The notes under the pieces: generated by a model
The model's input: only the letters and a program-made list of their open reading frames with translations
The model's database searches: none
What the model was told of the DNA's origin: nothing
Shown here: in pieces, positions 44,451 through 54,054 of the stretch
Position numbering within the stretch: position 1 is the first letter of the stretch
Layout of the letters: every line of letters starts with the position of its first letter
Assembly (NCBI RefSeq): GCF_031085295.1
Contig: NZ_JAVFWO010000007.1
Location: 62,001 to 126,000 of the forward strand
Length of the DNA: 64,000 nucleotides
From: Microbacterium psychrotolerans
Lineage (GTDB): Bacteria > Actinomycetota > Actinomycetes > Actinomycetales > Microbacteriaceae
Reading direction: 5' to 3'
Program-made: the position numbers and the translations under genes

Positions 44451-45536
44451 GTGAGTGCACGTCTCGAAGACCTTCCTTTACGCGCCGATCTCCGCGGGCA
44501 GAAGCCGTACGGCGCCCCACAGGCGCCGCTGCCGGTAGCCCTGAACGTCAACGAGAACACGCATCCCGTTCCGCCCGATGTGGCCGACGACATCCTTGAC
44601 TCGATCGCGCGGGCTCTCAGTGATGTCAACCGGTATCCCGACCGTGAGTTCACCGCCCTCCGCGAGGGATTCGCCGACTATCTCGGCCACGGTCTCACCC
44701 GCGACGAGATCTGGGCGGCCAACGGCTCGAACGAGGTGCTGCAGCACATCCTGCAGGCATTCGCCGGACCCGGCCGCACGGCGTTCGGCTTCGCACCGAC
44801 CTACTCGATGTATCCGCTGCTGACCCGTGGCACCGGAGCCGAGTGGATCTCCGGCACCCGTGCGGCCGACTATGGGATCGCGGCGGACGATGCCGCGGCC
44901 CAGGTGTCGGATGCCTCGCCGGACGTGGTGTTCCTGTGCTCGCCGAACAACCCCACCGGCACCCCGCTCGGGCTCGACGTGGTGGAGGCCGTGTACGAGG
45001 CGACGGACGGCGTCGTGATCGTCGACGAGGCCTACTTCGAGTTCGCACCGCATGACGAGCGGTCCGCCCTCACCCTGCTTCCCGGTCGCGAGCGGCTCGT
45101 CGTGTCGCGCACCATGAGCAAGGCGTTCGCGTTCGCGGGCGCGCGTGTGGGCTACATGGCGGCCGACCCGGCGCTGATCGACGCGCTGCGGCTGGTGCGC
45201 TTGCCGTACCACCTCAGCGCGCTCACGCAGGCGGCGGCGACCGCAGCGCTGCGGCACGCCCCCACGATGCTGAGCATGGTCGACGAGATCGTCGCACAGC
45301 GCGACCGCATCTCGGCGACGGTCGAGGCGCTCGGCTACACGCCGCACGAGTCGTGGACGAACTTCGTGCTGTTCGGGGGAGTGGCCGACCCGGCGGCCAC
45401 GTGGCGCGCGCTCTACGACGAGGGGGTGCTCATCCGCGACGTCGGCATCCCCGCCCACCTGCGGGTCACGGCGGGCACCGCGGAGGAGACCACCGCCTTC
45501 CTCGACGCCCTCGCCTCGGTAGGATCGGCGGCATGA
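44451..45536 (+). CDS. hisC: Histidinol-phosphate aminotransferase
   Basis: 361 aa. PLP aminotransferase fold I, step 7 of histidine synthesis. ALNVNENTHPVPP, GSNEVLQHILQAFAGPG, SPNNPTGTPLG and the PLP Lys224 in SRTMSKAFAFAGARVGY are present. GTG 44451 is favoured over ATG 44442 because TACCAT (44438-44443), a -10-like hexamer, contains that ATG and ends 7 bases before the GTG. First gene of hisC-hisB-hisH-hisA; no hisD/hisF in the window. Confidence 0.93.
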   Translation: MSARLEDLPLRADLRGQKPYGAPQAPLPVALNVNENTHPVPPDVADDILDSIARALSDVNRYPDREFTALREGFADYLGHGLTRDEIWAANGSNEVLQHILQAFAGPGRTAFGFAPTYSMYPLLTRGTGAEWISGTRAADYGIAADDAAAQVSDASPDVVFLCSPNNPTGTPLGLDVVEAVYEATDGVVIVDEAYFEFAPHDERSALTLLPGRERLVVSRTMSKAFAFAGARVGYMAADPALIDALRLVRLPYHLSALTQAAATAALRHAPTMLSMVDEIVAQRDRISATVEALGYTPHESWTNFVLFGGVADPAATWRALYDEGVLIRDVGIPAHLRVTAGTAEETTAFLDALASVGSAA

Positions 45537-46141
45537 GCGCCGCACCACGAACCGCCTCGCTGCGACGGGCGACGAGCGAGTCGACCGTCGAGCTCGAGCT
45601 CGATCTCGACGGCACCGGCCGCAGCCGCATCGACACGACGGTGCCGTTCTTCGACCACCTGCTCACGGCGTTCGCGAAGCACTCGCTCAGCGACCTGACG
45701 GTGCGCGCGTCGGGTGACACCGACATCGACGCCCACCACACGGTGGAGGACATCTCGATCGTGCTGGGCCAGGCGATCCGCGAGGCCCTCGGCGACAAGT
45801 CCGGCATCTCGCGGTACGGCGACGCCCTCGTGCCCCTCGACGAGGCGCTCGCGCAGGCCGTCGTCGACATCAGCGGCCGTCCCTATCTCGTGCACACGGG
45901 CGAGCCCGCGGGCTTCGAGCACCACCTCATCGGCGGCCACTTCACGGGCTCGCTCGTGCGCCACACGTTCGAGGCGATCTCGTACAACGCCGCGCTCACG
46001 GTCCACGTGCGGGTGCTGTCGGGCCGCGACCCGCACCACATCGCCGAGGCCGAGTACAAGGCCTTCGCCCGCGCGTTCCGCCAGGCGAAAGCGCTCGACC
46101 CGCTGGTGGACGGCATCCCGAGCACGAAGGGCGCCCTGTGA
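45533..46141 (+). CDS. hisB: Imidazoleglycerol-phosphate dehydratase
   Basis: 202 aa, monofunctional form. Mn-dependent dehydration in histidine synthesis. PFFDHLLTAFAKHS, DIDAHHTVEDISIVLGQA, EHHLIGGHFTGSLVRHTFEAIS and DPHHIAEAEYKAFARA supply the metal His/Glu ligands. ATG 45533 overlaps the hisC stop by 4 bases, and the GTG of hisH overlaps its end likewise. A TAGGAT hexamer 7 bases upstream may act as an internal promoter. Confidence 0.95.
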   Translation: MSAAPRTASLRRATSESTVELELDLDGTGRSRIDTTVPFFDHLLTAFAKHSLSDLTVRASGDTDIDAHHTVEDISIVLGQAIREALGDKSGISRYGDALVPLDEALAQAVVDISGRPYLVHTGEPAGFEHHLIGGHFTGSLVRHTFEAISYNAALTVHVRVLSGRDPHHIAEAEYKAFARAFRQAKALDPLVDGIPSTKGAL

Positions 46142-46809
46142 GCGAAGGCACGCCCTCCGGCGGCGAGCGGCCGCTCGTCGCCGTGCTCGATTATGGGTCG
46201 GGCAACGTGCACTCGGCTGTCAAGGCGCTGGTGGCGGCGGGTGCGGATGCGCGGCTGACGGCTGATCGTGGCCTGGTCCGCGACGCCGACGGTCTGTTCG
46301 TCCCGGGCGTCGGTGCATTCCGTGCGGTGGCGGAGGCGCTGCGCGCCAGCCGCGGCGACGAGCTCATCGAACGCCGCCTCGCCGGCGGACGCCCGGTCCT
46401 CGGGGTCTGCGTCGGCATGCAGATCTTCTTCGAGCGCGGCGTCGAGCGTGGCGTCGACACCGAGGGGCTCGGCGAATGGCCCGGTGTCGTGACAGAGCTC
46501 GACGCGCCCGTCCTGCCGCACATGGGCTGGAACACCGTCGAGCCCGGCGAGGGAACACGCCTCTTCCGCGGCATCGAGCACGAGCGGTTCTATTTCGTCC
46601 ACTCCTTCGGTGCCCAGAAGTGGCTGCTCGACGTCCAGCCGCCGTTCCCCCAGCCGGTCCTGACGTGGTGCGACTACGGCGCACCGTTCCTCGCAGCGGT
46701 CGAGAACGGTCCGCTGTCGGCCACGCAGTTCCACCCCGAGAAGTCGGGGGAGGCGGGCATCCGTCTGCTGGCGAATTGGATCGACGGGCTCCGCAGGGCT
46801 ACCCTCTGA
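46138..46809 (+). CDS. hisH: Imidazole glycerol phosphate synthase subunit HisH
   Basis: 223 aa. Glutamine amidotransferase that feeds ammonia to HisF. Class-I triad: Cys in VLGVCVGMQIFF, His and Glu in TQFHPEKSG. VAVLDYGSGNVHSAVKAL and PHMGWNTV are family motifs. GTG 46138 overlaps hisB. It contains an RGVERGVDTEG repeat-like insertion. The partner hisF lies outside the window. Confidence 0.95.
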   Translation: MSEGTPSGGERPLVAVLDYGSGNVHSAVKALVAAGADARLTADRGLVRDADGLFVPGVGAFRAVAEALRASRGDELIERRLAGGRPVLGVCVGMQIFFERGVERGVDTEGLGEWPGVVTELDAPVLPHMGWNTVEPGEGTRLFRGIEHERFYFVHSFGAQKWLLDVQPPFPQPVLTWCDYGAPFLAAVENGPLSATQFHPEKSGEAGIRLLANWIDGLRRATL

Positions 46810-46881
46810 GACCGTGCCGTCTGCGGGAGCGCCTGCTTCCCGGATCCGCCCCCACAGCTTTCGATGCCTGAACCAGGAGCC

Positions 46882-47628
46882 ATGAACGATTTCGCGTCCA
46901 CACCCAAGCTCGTCCTCCTGCCCGCCGTCGACGTTGCTGACGGCAAGGCCGTCCGCCTGACGCAGGGCGAGGCAGGCACCGAGACGAATTACGGCGATCC
47001 CGTCGACGCCGCGCTCGACTTCGCACGCCAGGGCGCCGAGTGGATCCACCTCGTCGACCTGGATGCCGCCTTCGGCCGCGGAAGCAACGTCGGCGTGCTC
47101 CGCAAGGTGATCAAGCAGGTCAAGGGCGTGCAGGTCGAGCTGTCGGGCGGCATCCGCGACGATCGCACCCTCGAGGCGGCGCTCGAGAGCGGTGCGTCGC
47201 GCATCAACCTCGGCACGGCCGCGCTGGAGAACCCCGAGTGGGCCGCCGACGTCATCGGCCGCTACGGCGACGCGATCGCGGTCGGCCTCGACGTGCGCGG
47301 CACGACCCTCGCCGCCCGCGGGTGGACCCGAGAGGGCGGTGACCTGTGGACGGTCCTCGACCGCCTCGAGTCGGCCGGCTGCAGCCGGTACGTCGTCACC
47401 GACGTCACCAAGGACGGCACTCTCAAGGGTCCGAACCTGGAGCTCTTGCGTGAGCTCACCTCGCGCACGCCGAAGCCGGTCGTCGCCTCGGGCGGCGTGT
47501 CGAGCCTCGACGACATCGCGGCACTGCGCGACCTCGTCCCGCTCGGCGTCGAGGGCGCGATCGTGGGCAAGGCGCTGTACGCCGGCGCGTTCACGCTCGC
47601 CGAGGCGCTGGATGTCGCCGGATACTGA
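46882..47628 (+). CDS. priA: Phosphoribosyl isomerase A (HisA/PriA)
   Basis: 248 aa beta/alpha barrel. In actinobacteria this enzyme often serves both histidine (HisA) and tryptophan (TrpF) synthesis. Catalytic Asp in LLPAVDVADGKAVRL and in TDVTKDGTLKGPNLELL; phosphate loops VELSGGIRDD and VVASGGVSSLDD. ATG 46882 has AGGAG close upstream; an earlier in-frame start (46864) would add six residues. Bifunctionality is inferred from family context, not seen. Confidence 0.93.
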   Translation: MNDFASTPKLVLLPAVDVADGKAVRLTQGEAGTETNYGDPVDAALDFARQGAEWIHLVDLDAAFGRGSNVGVLRKVIKQVKGVQVELSGGIRDDRTLEAALESGASRINLGTAALENPEWAADVIGRYGDAIAVGLDVRGTTLAARGWTREGGDLWTVLDRLESAGCSRYVVTDVTKDGTLKGPNLELLRELTSRTPKPVVASGGVSSLDDIAALRDLVPLGVEGAIVGKALYAGAFTLAEALDVAGY

Positions 47629-48403
47629 TCCTCCTGCCGCCCCGGGTCACGGACCCGGCGGCGACTCCGCCGGCGTGCCCTGGGAGGGACGCAGCTTCCA
47701 GGCGAACCCTCACGCCTCCGACGACGGCTCCGCCGATCCGGCGCTGCTGGCCGCACTCACCGCGTTCCGCGCCGGCTCGGGCGGGCAGCGTGAGGTCATC
47801 GACGCCTACCGGGCGGCGCGCCTCTTGATCCCGCTCGTCGCGGAGAAGGGCGACCACGGCATCGGCGCGCACGGTCTCGAGGTCGACAAGACCCAGGAGC
47901 TGTCGATCGTCACCGTGGCAGCACCCGACGGTCGTCGGGTGCTGCCGGTGTTCTCGTCGGTCGATGCCATGAAGCGATGGGATGCCGCAGCCCGGCCGGT
48001 CCCCGCCGACGGCATCCGCACCGCCCTGTCGGCCGCCGCCGATGACACCGATCTGATCGTGCTCGACCCGGGATCCGACACCGAGTTCGTCATCCGTCGC
48101 CCGGCGGTGTGGGCGATCGGCCAAGGGCGGCCGTGGGAGCCGAGCTATCTGTCCCCGGAGGTCTTCGCCGGACTGCACGACAGCATCGGCGGCGAGCTCT
48201 CGGTCATCGATCTGTCCGTGGAGCCCGGCGATCCCGACGCGCGCCTGCGCGGGCCGGAGCTCGTGGTGCGCCTGCATCTGATGGACGGCCTCGAGAAGGC
48301 CGAGCTCGACGCCGTGCTGGCGCGGCTCGCCTCGCGATGGGCGGCCGACGACCGCATCGCGGTGCTCGTCGACTCGCTCACGGTCAAGCTCGTCCGCGCC
48401 TGA
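47612..48403 (+). CDS. SseB family protein
   Basis: 263 aa. Two SseB-like segments: VIDAYRAARLLIPLV...LPVFSSVDAMKRWD and the C-terminal half (LHLMDGLEKAELDAVLARLASRWAADDRIAVLVDSLTVKLV). The family has no firm biochemical function. ATG 47612 overlaps the end of hisA by 17 bases; a later start is possible since the first 35 residues are low complexity. This his-linked place is common in Microbacteriaceae. Confidence 0.8.
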   Translation: MSPDTDPPAAPGHGPGGDSAGVPWEGRSFQANPHASDDGSADPALLAALTAFRAGSGGQREVIDAYRAARLLIPLVAEKGDHGIGAHGLEVDKTQELSIVTVAAPDGRRVLPVFSSVDAMKRWDAAARPVPADGIRTALSAAADDTDLIVLDPGSDTEFVIRRPAVWAIGQGRPWEPSYLSPEVFAGLHDSIGGELSVIDLSVEPGDPDARLRGPELVVRLHLMDGLEKAELDAVLARLASRWAADDRIAVLVDSLTVKLVRA

Positions 48404-48523
48404 GCGGGCGCAGCCGGCCGGCCGTCAGCAGTCGCGCGATCGTGCGCCGCGCGGCAGACTCGCGGGTCCTCTTGCGGTCGGTCCCTCCGGCGGCGGAGGA
48501 TCGGCTCGGCGAAGGGGGCTCGC

Positions 48524-49915
48524 ATGGACGGTGTCACGAAGAAGCAGTACCGGGAGGCGCTCGAGGTCGCGCATCGGCACGCGCTGAGCTGGCTGGACTC
48601 GCTCCCCGACCGCCCGATCCGCCCCGATCTCGATGTCGATGGCGTGCTCGCGCGTCTGGAGCGCGGACTGCCGGAGGACGGGAGCGAGCCTCGAGACGTG
48701 GTCGAGGAGCTGGTCGCGGCATCCGAGCCTGGTCTCATGGCGATGGGGTCGCCGCGCTTCTACGGCTTCGTGATCGGCGGCGCTTACCCGGCTGCGGTAG
48801 CCGCGGACTGGCTGGTGGCCGCCTGGGACCAGAACACCGGCTCGCGGCAGCCCACGCCCGCGACCGCCGCCGTCGAGGAGGTCGCCGGCGGTTGGCTGCT
48901 CGACCTGCTCGGGCTTCCGGCGGAGAGCGGGGTGGGGTTCGTGACGGGGGGGACCACCGCGAACCTCGCGTGCCTCGTCGCCGCCCGCGACGCCGTGCTC
49001 CGCCGAGCGGGTGCCGACCCGGCAGCCGGACTCCAGCAGGCTCCGTCGATCCGGTTCCTGGCCGGGGACGCGGTCCACACCTCGATGCAGCTGGCGGGCC
49101 GCATCGCGGGTCTCGGCCTGCCGAGAACGGTCGGCGCCGATGATCAGGGCCGCATCGACGTGGCCGGCCTCGAGCGCGCGCTCGCCGAGGGGACCGGGCC
49201 GACGATCGTCGCGCTGCAGGCCGGCGATGTCCATTCCGGAGCGTTCGACGACTTCGCGGCCGCCGTCGAGGTCTCTCATCGTGCAGGTGCGTGGGTGCAC
49301 GTCGACGGTGCCTTCGGTCTCTGGGCGGCTGCCAGCCCGCGTCTGAAGCATCTCGTCGCCGGCCTCGCCGACGCCGACTCGTGGGCGACGGACGCGCACA
49401 AGACGCTCAACGTCCCTTACGACTGCGGCGTGGCGATCGTGCGCGACGAGGCGGCGATGACCGCGTCGCTGGGTGCTCACGCCGCCTACCTCCCCGCGGT
49501 GGCGAGCGTCCCCGATCCCTATGACCGGGTACCGGAACTGTCGCGTCGCGCGCGCGGTGTGCCCGTGTGGGCGGCGCTGCGGTCGCTCGGCAGGCAGGGC
49601 GTCGTGCGGCTGGTCGACGGACTGGCGGATGCCGCGGCCGCCCTCGCCGCGGGGTTCCAGGCCGTCCCGGGGCTCGAGGTCCTCAACGACGTGCCGTTCA
49701 CACAGGTCTGCCTCGCGACGCGGGACGATGCGACGACCGCGGCGCTGGGGGAGTGGCTCCGCGACGAAGGGACCGTCTGGGCGTCGTCCTCCACCTGGCG
49801 CGGCCGCACCGTGGTGCGCTTCGCCGTCAGCAACCACGGCACCGATTCCGAGGCGGTCCGCCGCACGATCGATGCGGTGACCAGGGGAGCGGCCGCACTC
49901 GGCATCGGGGGGTGA
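48524..49915 (+). CDS. Pyridoxal-phosphate-dependent group II decarboxylase family protein
   Basis: 463 aa. Aspartate-aminotransferase superfamily, decarboxylase-like. GSPRFYGFVIGGAYPAAVAADWL, FVTGGTTANLACLVAARDAVL (cofactor phosphate), VHVDGAFGLWAAASPRLKHL and the PLP Lys in SWATDAHKTLNVPYDCG. Similar to aromatic-amino-acid/tyrosine/glutamate decarboxylases, but the substrate is not evident. ATG 48524 follows GGGGGCTC. Stand-alone, about 120 bases after the SseB gene. Confidence 0.88.
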   Translation: MDGVTKKQYREALEVAHRHALSWLDSLPDRPIRPDLDVDGVLARLERGLPEDGSEPRDVVEELVAASEPGLMAMGSPRFYGFVIGGAYPAAVAADWLVAAWDQNTGSRQPTPATAAVEEVAGGWLLDLLGLPAESGVGFVTGGTTANLACLVAARDAVLRRAGADPAAGLQQAPSIRFLAGDAVHTSMQLAGRIAGLGLPRTVGADDQGRIDVAGLERALAEGTGPTIVALQAGDVHSGAFDDFAAAVEVSHRAGAWVHVDGAFGLWAAASPRLKHLVAGLADADSWATDAHKTLNVPYDCGVAIVRDEAAMTASLGAHAAYLPAVASVPDPYDRVPELSRRARGVPVWAALRSLGRQGVVRLVDGLADAAAALAAGFQAVPGLEVLNDVPFTQVCLATRDDATTAALGEWLRDEGTVWASSSTWRGRTVVRFAVSNHGTDSEAVRRTIDAVTRGAAALGIGG

Positions 49916-50056
49916 GCCGGCACCGCCCGTCCTTCCGGCTAGCCGGCGCTGATCATGTGGTCCGTGTCCCGACATCCGCCGCATGGAGGTCTGGTATCGA
50001 CCAGACGCGGGGCATGAACGTCGGCAGGGCCGGACGCAGTGGGGTGGCGGGCCGCG
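49916..50056. other. Intergenic region with two perfect small palindromes
   Basis: CCGGCTAGCCGG (about 49936-49947) is a 12-bp palindrome and GTCTGGT-ATCG-ACCAGAC (49989-50006) a 7-bp hairpin. They lie between the decarboxylase and the convergent DUF1844 gene and probably act in termination. No T tract is seen. Confidence 0.4.
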
Positions 50057-50473
50057 TCAGGTGACCGGGCCGGTCCACTTCTCGCCGGGACCCTTGCCGA
50101 TCGGGTCGGGGATCACGGATGCCTCGCGAAACGCGAGCTGGACCGAGCGCAGGCCGTCGCGCAGCGAGCGCGCGTGCATGTCGCTGATCTCCGGAGCGCC
50201 TGCGGTGATGAGGCCGGCCAGGGCGTTGATGAGCTTGCGCGCCTCGTCGAGGTCCGTCTGGGTCGCGGGGTCGTCGGCGAGGCCGACCTTCACCGCGGCG
50301 GCGCTCAGCAGGTGAACGGCGGCGGTGGTGATGACTTCGACAGCCGGCACCTCGGCGATGTCGCGCGAGGCGGAGGCTGCCGCACGCTCCTGCTCTTCCC
50401 AGCGGGCTTGACGCTCGGCATCCACCGCCGTCGTGCTCGTCGTATCGCCGTCCTGGTCTCGAATCGTGTCCAC
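50057..50473 (-). CDS. DUF1844 domain protein
   Basis: About 138 aa. VPAVEVITTAAVHLLSAAAVKVGLADD...DLDEARKLINALAGLITAGAPEISDMHARSLRDGLRSVQLAFREAS is the DUF1844 pattern; a charged N-terminal segment precedes it. The function is unknown. The family is encoded next to infC in many actinobacteria. GTG 50473 is the likely start; upstream codons are not conserved-looking. Confidence 0.85.
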   Translation of the reverse strand: MDTIRDQDGDTTSTTAVDAERQARWEEQERAAASASRDIAEVPAVEVITTAAVHLLSAAAVKVGLADDPATQTDLDEARKLINALAGLITAGAPEISDMHARSLRDGLRSVQLAFREASVIPDPIGKGPGEKWTGPVT

Positions 50474-50774
50474 GCCGTTCTCTCTGATAGACTGCTGCGG
50501 TCTCCGGTGCGTTCTGTACCGGATCGGAAAGTGGATCACATCCCACCCGCGCTTGCCGTTCCAGGCTACCGGGTCATGCACTCCGCCCCGACCGTCCTGC
50601 GGCCACGCAGAAACGGGAGGGGTAGCCGCCAGGGCAACCGGGCGGGAGCTCCGTCACAGGAGAGGGTGCAGGAAGTCGGCGCTCGAAGCGTCTGACGGGT
50701 GGAGTGGATCTTCCTCCGCCCGCGACATGAACATGTGTCGCGGTGGTCCAGCCCATAAACCCAAGGAGTTCCGC
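50474..50774 (+). promoter_or_regulatory. infC promoter and long leader
   Basis: TAGACT at about 50487-50492 could be the -10 of the infC operon, giving a leader of about 280 bases. It contains the hairpin CCGCGACA-TGAACATG-TGTCGCGG (50720-50743), 20 bases before the AAGGAG ribosome binding site at 50763-50768. Autoregulatory leaders are known for infC-rpmI-rplT in other bacteria; a specific class cannot be assigned here. Confidence 0.45.
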
Positions 50775-51446
<672 letters not shown>

Positions 51447-51516
51447 GCCCCACAGACTCCCGCACCGCGGGATACCGACTCCCGCCTGGGCGGGAAGTGA
51501 AACGAAGGAAGAAGAG
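51447..51516 (+). other. Tandem small hairpins between infC and rpmI
   Basis: Two similar units, ACTCCCGCACCGCGGGAT and ACTCCCGCCTGGGCGGGA, each fold as a 5-6 bp hairpin. They could tune rpmI-rplT expression or mRNA processing. The GAAGGAAGAAG ribosome binding site of rpmI follows. Confidence 0.4.
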
Positions 51517-51711
51517 ATGCCGAAGCAGAAGACCCACTCGGGCGCCAAGAAGCGCTTCAAGGTCACGGGCAGCGGGAAGCTCATGAAGCAGCAGGCGAAC
51601 CTTCGCCACAACTTCGAGGGCAAGCCCAGCCGCCGTACCCGCCGCCTGTCGCAGGACCAGGTCCTCGCGAAGGGCGACGCCAAGGTCGCCAAGAAGCTCC
51701 TCGGCCTCTGA
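51517..51711 (+). CDS. rpmI: 50S ribosomal protein L35
   Basis: 64 aa. MPKQKTHSGAKKRFKVTGSGK and RRTRRLSQDQVLAKGD are standard L35 features; strongly basic. ATG 51517 has GAAGGAAGAAG upstream. Middle gene of infC-rpmI-rplT. Confidence 0.97.
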   Translation: MPKQKTHSGAKKRFKVTGSGKLMKQQANLRHNFEGKPSRRTRRLSQDQVLAKGDAKVAKKLLGL

Positions 51712-51741
51712 GCGCCGACGCAGGAATAGGAATCAATCGAA

Positions 51742-52125
51742 ATGGCTAGAGTCAAGCGGGCCGTCAACGCCCACAAGAAGCGTCGCGTCATCCTCGAGCG
51801 CGCCTCCGGTTACCGGGGCCAGCGCTCGCGTCTGTACCGCAAGGCGAAGGAGCAGGTCACCCACTCGCTCGTCTACGCGTACCGCGACCGTCGCAAGCGC
51901 AAGGGCGACTTCCGCCGTCTGTGGATCCAGCGCATCAACGCCGCTGCCCGTCAGAACGGCATCACGTACAACCGCTTCATCCAGGGCCTCGGCCTGGCGG
52001 GTGTGCAGGTCGACCGTCGCATGCTCGCCGAGCTCGCGGTGAACGAGCCCAAGACGTTCGCGTCGCTCGTCCAGACCGCCAAGAAGGCGCTGCCCGAGAA
52101 CGTCAACGCTCCGAAGAGCGCCTGA
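51742..52125 (+). CDS. rplT: 50S ribosomal protein L20
   Basis: 127 aa. MARVKRAVNAHKKRRVILERASGYRGQRSRLYRKAKEQV and RRLWIQRINAAARQNGITYNRFIQGL match L20, a primary 23S rRNA binder needed for 50S assembly and a known autoregulator of its operon in other bacteria. The start follows AGGAATAGGAATC. A strong terminator follows 18 bases after the stop. Confidence 0.97.
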   Translation: MARVKRAVNAHKKRRVILERASGYRGQRSRLYRKAKEQVTHSLVYAYRDRRKRKGDFRRLWIQRINAAARQNGITYNRFIQGLGLAGVQVDRRMLAELAVNEPKTFASLVQTAKKALPENVNAPKSA

Positions 52126-52143
52126 CGCCGGTCCGCTGTCTCG

Positions 52144-52178
52144 AAAGGGGCGTCCTCCTCACGGAGGGCGCCCCTTTT
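52144..52178 (+). terminator. Strong intrinsic terminator of infC-rpmI-rplT
   Basis: AAAGGGGCGTCCTCC, loop TCAC and GGAGGGCGCCCCTTT form a 15-bp stem (one G-T pair), then TTTTCGTG. It is the clearest intrinsic terminator in the window. Confidence 0.9.
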
Positions 52179-52251
52179 CGTGTCCGCTGAGGCGCACCGC
52201 GAGGGCACATCGCATTCCGGTGAGAGGATGCCGCGACCCTAGACTGATGCC

Positions 52252-53052
52252 GTGCTCGAGAACCCTCGCTCTCCGCGTGTCCGCGCCGTCGCGAAGCTGA
52301 CCAAGCGGAGCGCCCGTCAGGAGACGGGGCTGTTCCTCCTCGAAGGTCCGCAGGCGGCTCGCGAGGCGCTGGCCTACCGGCCCGAGACGCTCGTGGAGAT
52401 CTTCGCAACGCCGTCCGCATTCGAGAAGCACACCGACCTGCGCGATGCCGCGACGGCTGCCGGCCTCGAGGTGGTCTACACGACCGAGGCGGTGCTCGAC
52501 GCGATGGCCGACACCGTGACGCCTCAGGGGATCGTCGCCGTCGCCCGGCAGTCGCCGACGTCGGTCCGCGATGTGTTCGCGGCGTCGCCGCGTCTCGTCG
52601 CGATCTGCGAGGAGGTCCGCGATCCGGGCAACCTCGGCACCATCATCCGGGCGGCCGACGCCGCCGGGGCGGATGCCGTGATCCTCACGGGGCGGACGGT
52701 CGATCCCTACAACCCGAAGGTCGTCCGCGCGACGACCGGCTCGCTCTTCCACGTGCCTGTCGCCGTGGGCGTCGACCTTGCGGCGGCGGTCCAGAAGGCC
52801 CGTGCGGCCGGCGTCCGCGTCATCGCGGCCGACGTCGGCGGAGGGGACTTCCTCGCCGCGCGGGACATGCTCGCCGAGCCGACCGCGTGGCTGTTCGGCA
52901 ACGAGGCGCGCGGCCTCGACGAAGACGCCCTCGCCCTGGCAGACCTCTCGCTGCGGCTGCCGATCTACGGCGCCGCCGAGTCTCTCAATCTCGCCACGGC
53001 GGCCAGCGTCTGCCTCTACGAGACCGCTTTCGCGCAGCGGGCCGCCGGCTGA
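52252..53052 (+). CDS. SpoU/TrmH-type RNA 2'-O-methyltransferase
   Basis: 266 aa. An N-terminal substrate-binding domain (LFLLEGPQAAREALAY) precedes the SPOUT domain: motif 1 VRDPGNLGTIIRAADAAGAD, motif 2 WLFGNEARGLDED, motif 3 RLPIYGAAESLNLATAASVCLYE. It methylates rRNA or tRNA ribose; the target site is not evident. GTG 52252 follows TAGACT by 6 bases (leaderless). Its place next to rplT is common in actinobacteria. Confidence 0.92.
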   Translation: MLENPRSPRVRAVAKLTKRSARQETGLFLLEGPQAAREALAYRPETLVEIFATPSAFEKHTDLRDAATAAGLEVVYTTEAVLDAMADTVTPQGIVAVARQSPTSVRDVFAASPRLVAICEEVRDPGNLGTIIRAADAAGADAVILTGRTVDPYNPKVVRATTGSLFHVPVAVGVDLAAAVQKARAAGVRVIAADVGGGDFLAARDMLAEPTAWLFGNEARGLDEDALALADLSLRLPIYGAAESLNLATAASVCLYETAFAQRAAG

Positions 53053-53141
53053 TCTGCTCGCATTCCGACCCTGTTACGGAACGGTAAAGGCTCGGGAGTC
53101 CTACTGGCCGAGTGTCCTCGCTCGCCCCTAGGGTGAACGCT

Positions 53142-53957
53142 ATGACGCCCGACGACAGTGCGCCGGCACCAGATGCAGCCGGACAGGCGACGCCGACGAG
53201 CAACATCTCGGTCCGCCGTGGTGATCCCCTCGTCCAGATCTCGAACGTGCAGAAGCACTACGGAGAGTTCCAAGCCCTCAAAGACATCGATCTCACCGTC
53301 AACCGCGGCGAGGTGGTCGTGGTCATCGGCCCGTCCGGCTCAGGCAAGTCGACGCTGTGCCGCACGATCAACCGCCTCGAGACGATCACGAGCGGCACCA
53401 TCGCGATCGACGGCAAGGAGTTGCCGAAAGAGGGCAAGGGTCTCGCGGGCCTCCGAGCGGATGTCGGAATGGTCTTCCAGTCCTTCAACCTCTTCTCGCA
53501 CCTGACGATCCTCGAGAACGTCACGCTGGGGCCGATCAAGGTCAGGAAGATGAAGAAGGCGGATGCCGAGGCGGTCGCCAGGCAGCTGCTGGACCGGGTC
53601 GGCGTCGCGCAGCAGGCATCCAAGCTCCCCGCGCAGCTGTCGGGCGGCCAGCAGCAGCGCGTCGCCATCGCCCGCGCACTGGCCATGCAGCCGAAGGTGA
53701 TGCTCTTCGACGAGCCGACGAGCGCGCTCGACCCCGAGATGATCAACGAGGTGCTCGACGTGATGGTCGGGCTCGCCCAGGACGGCATGACGATGATCGT
53801 CGTGACGCACGAGATGGGATTCGCCCGCAAGGCGGCCGACCGCGTCGTGTTCATGGCCGACGGCCAGATCGTCGAAGAGGCGACTCCCGAGGAGTTCTTC
53901 ACGAACGCGCAGAGCCCCCGGGCCAAGGACTTCCTCTCGAAGCTCCTCACCCACTGA
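53142..53957 (+). CDS. gluA: Glutamate/polar amino-acid ABC transporter ATPase
   Basis: About 271 aa. PAAT-family ATPase: Walker A GPSGSGKSTLCR, Q-loop VFQSFNLFSHLTILEN, signature LSGGQQQRVAIARAL, Walker B VMLFDEPTSALDPE, H-loop VVTHEMGFARKAADR. The first 30 residues are a Pro/Asp-rich leader. TAGGGT lies 7 bases before ATG 53142; an upstream GTG (53112) is less likely. First gene of an importer operon with the order ATPase, binding protein, two permeases, as in C. glutamicum gluABCD. Confidence 0.92.
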   Translation: MTPDDSAPAPDAAGQATPTSNISVRRGDPLVQISNVQKHYGEFQALKDIDLTVNRGEVVVVIGPSGSGKSTLCRTINRLETITSGTIAIDGKELPKEGKGLAGLRADVGMVFQSFNLFSHLTILENVTLGPIKVRKMKKADAEAVARQLLDRVGVAQQASKLPAQLSGGQQQRVAIARALAMQPKVMLFDEPTSALDPEMINEVLDVMVGLAQDGMTMIVVTHEMGFARKAADRVVFMADGQIVEEATPEEFFTNAQSPRAKDFLSKLLTH

Positions 53958-54054
53958 CCCGAGACCGCCGCCGGCTGGACGCTCGGAGCACGCTCCAGAC
54001 TCGACCTGCACCGACATACGGAACCCGTGGAAACACATGCAACAGGAGGAACCC

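Noticed and set aside
49989..50006. GTCTGGT/ACCAGAC hairpin as an attachment site or tRNA remnant
   Set aside because: No integrase, tRNA or second copy is visible; a simple termination hairpin between convergent genes is enough.
50728..50774. ATG 50728 or 50734 as the infC start
   Set aside because: The added residues are unlike IF-3 and the ribosome binding site fits ATC 50775 instead.
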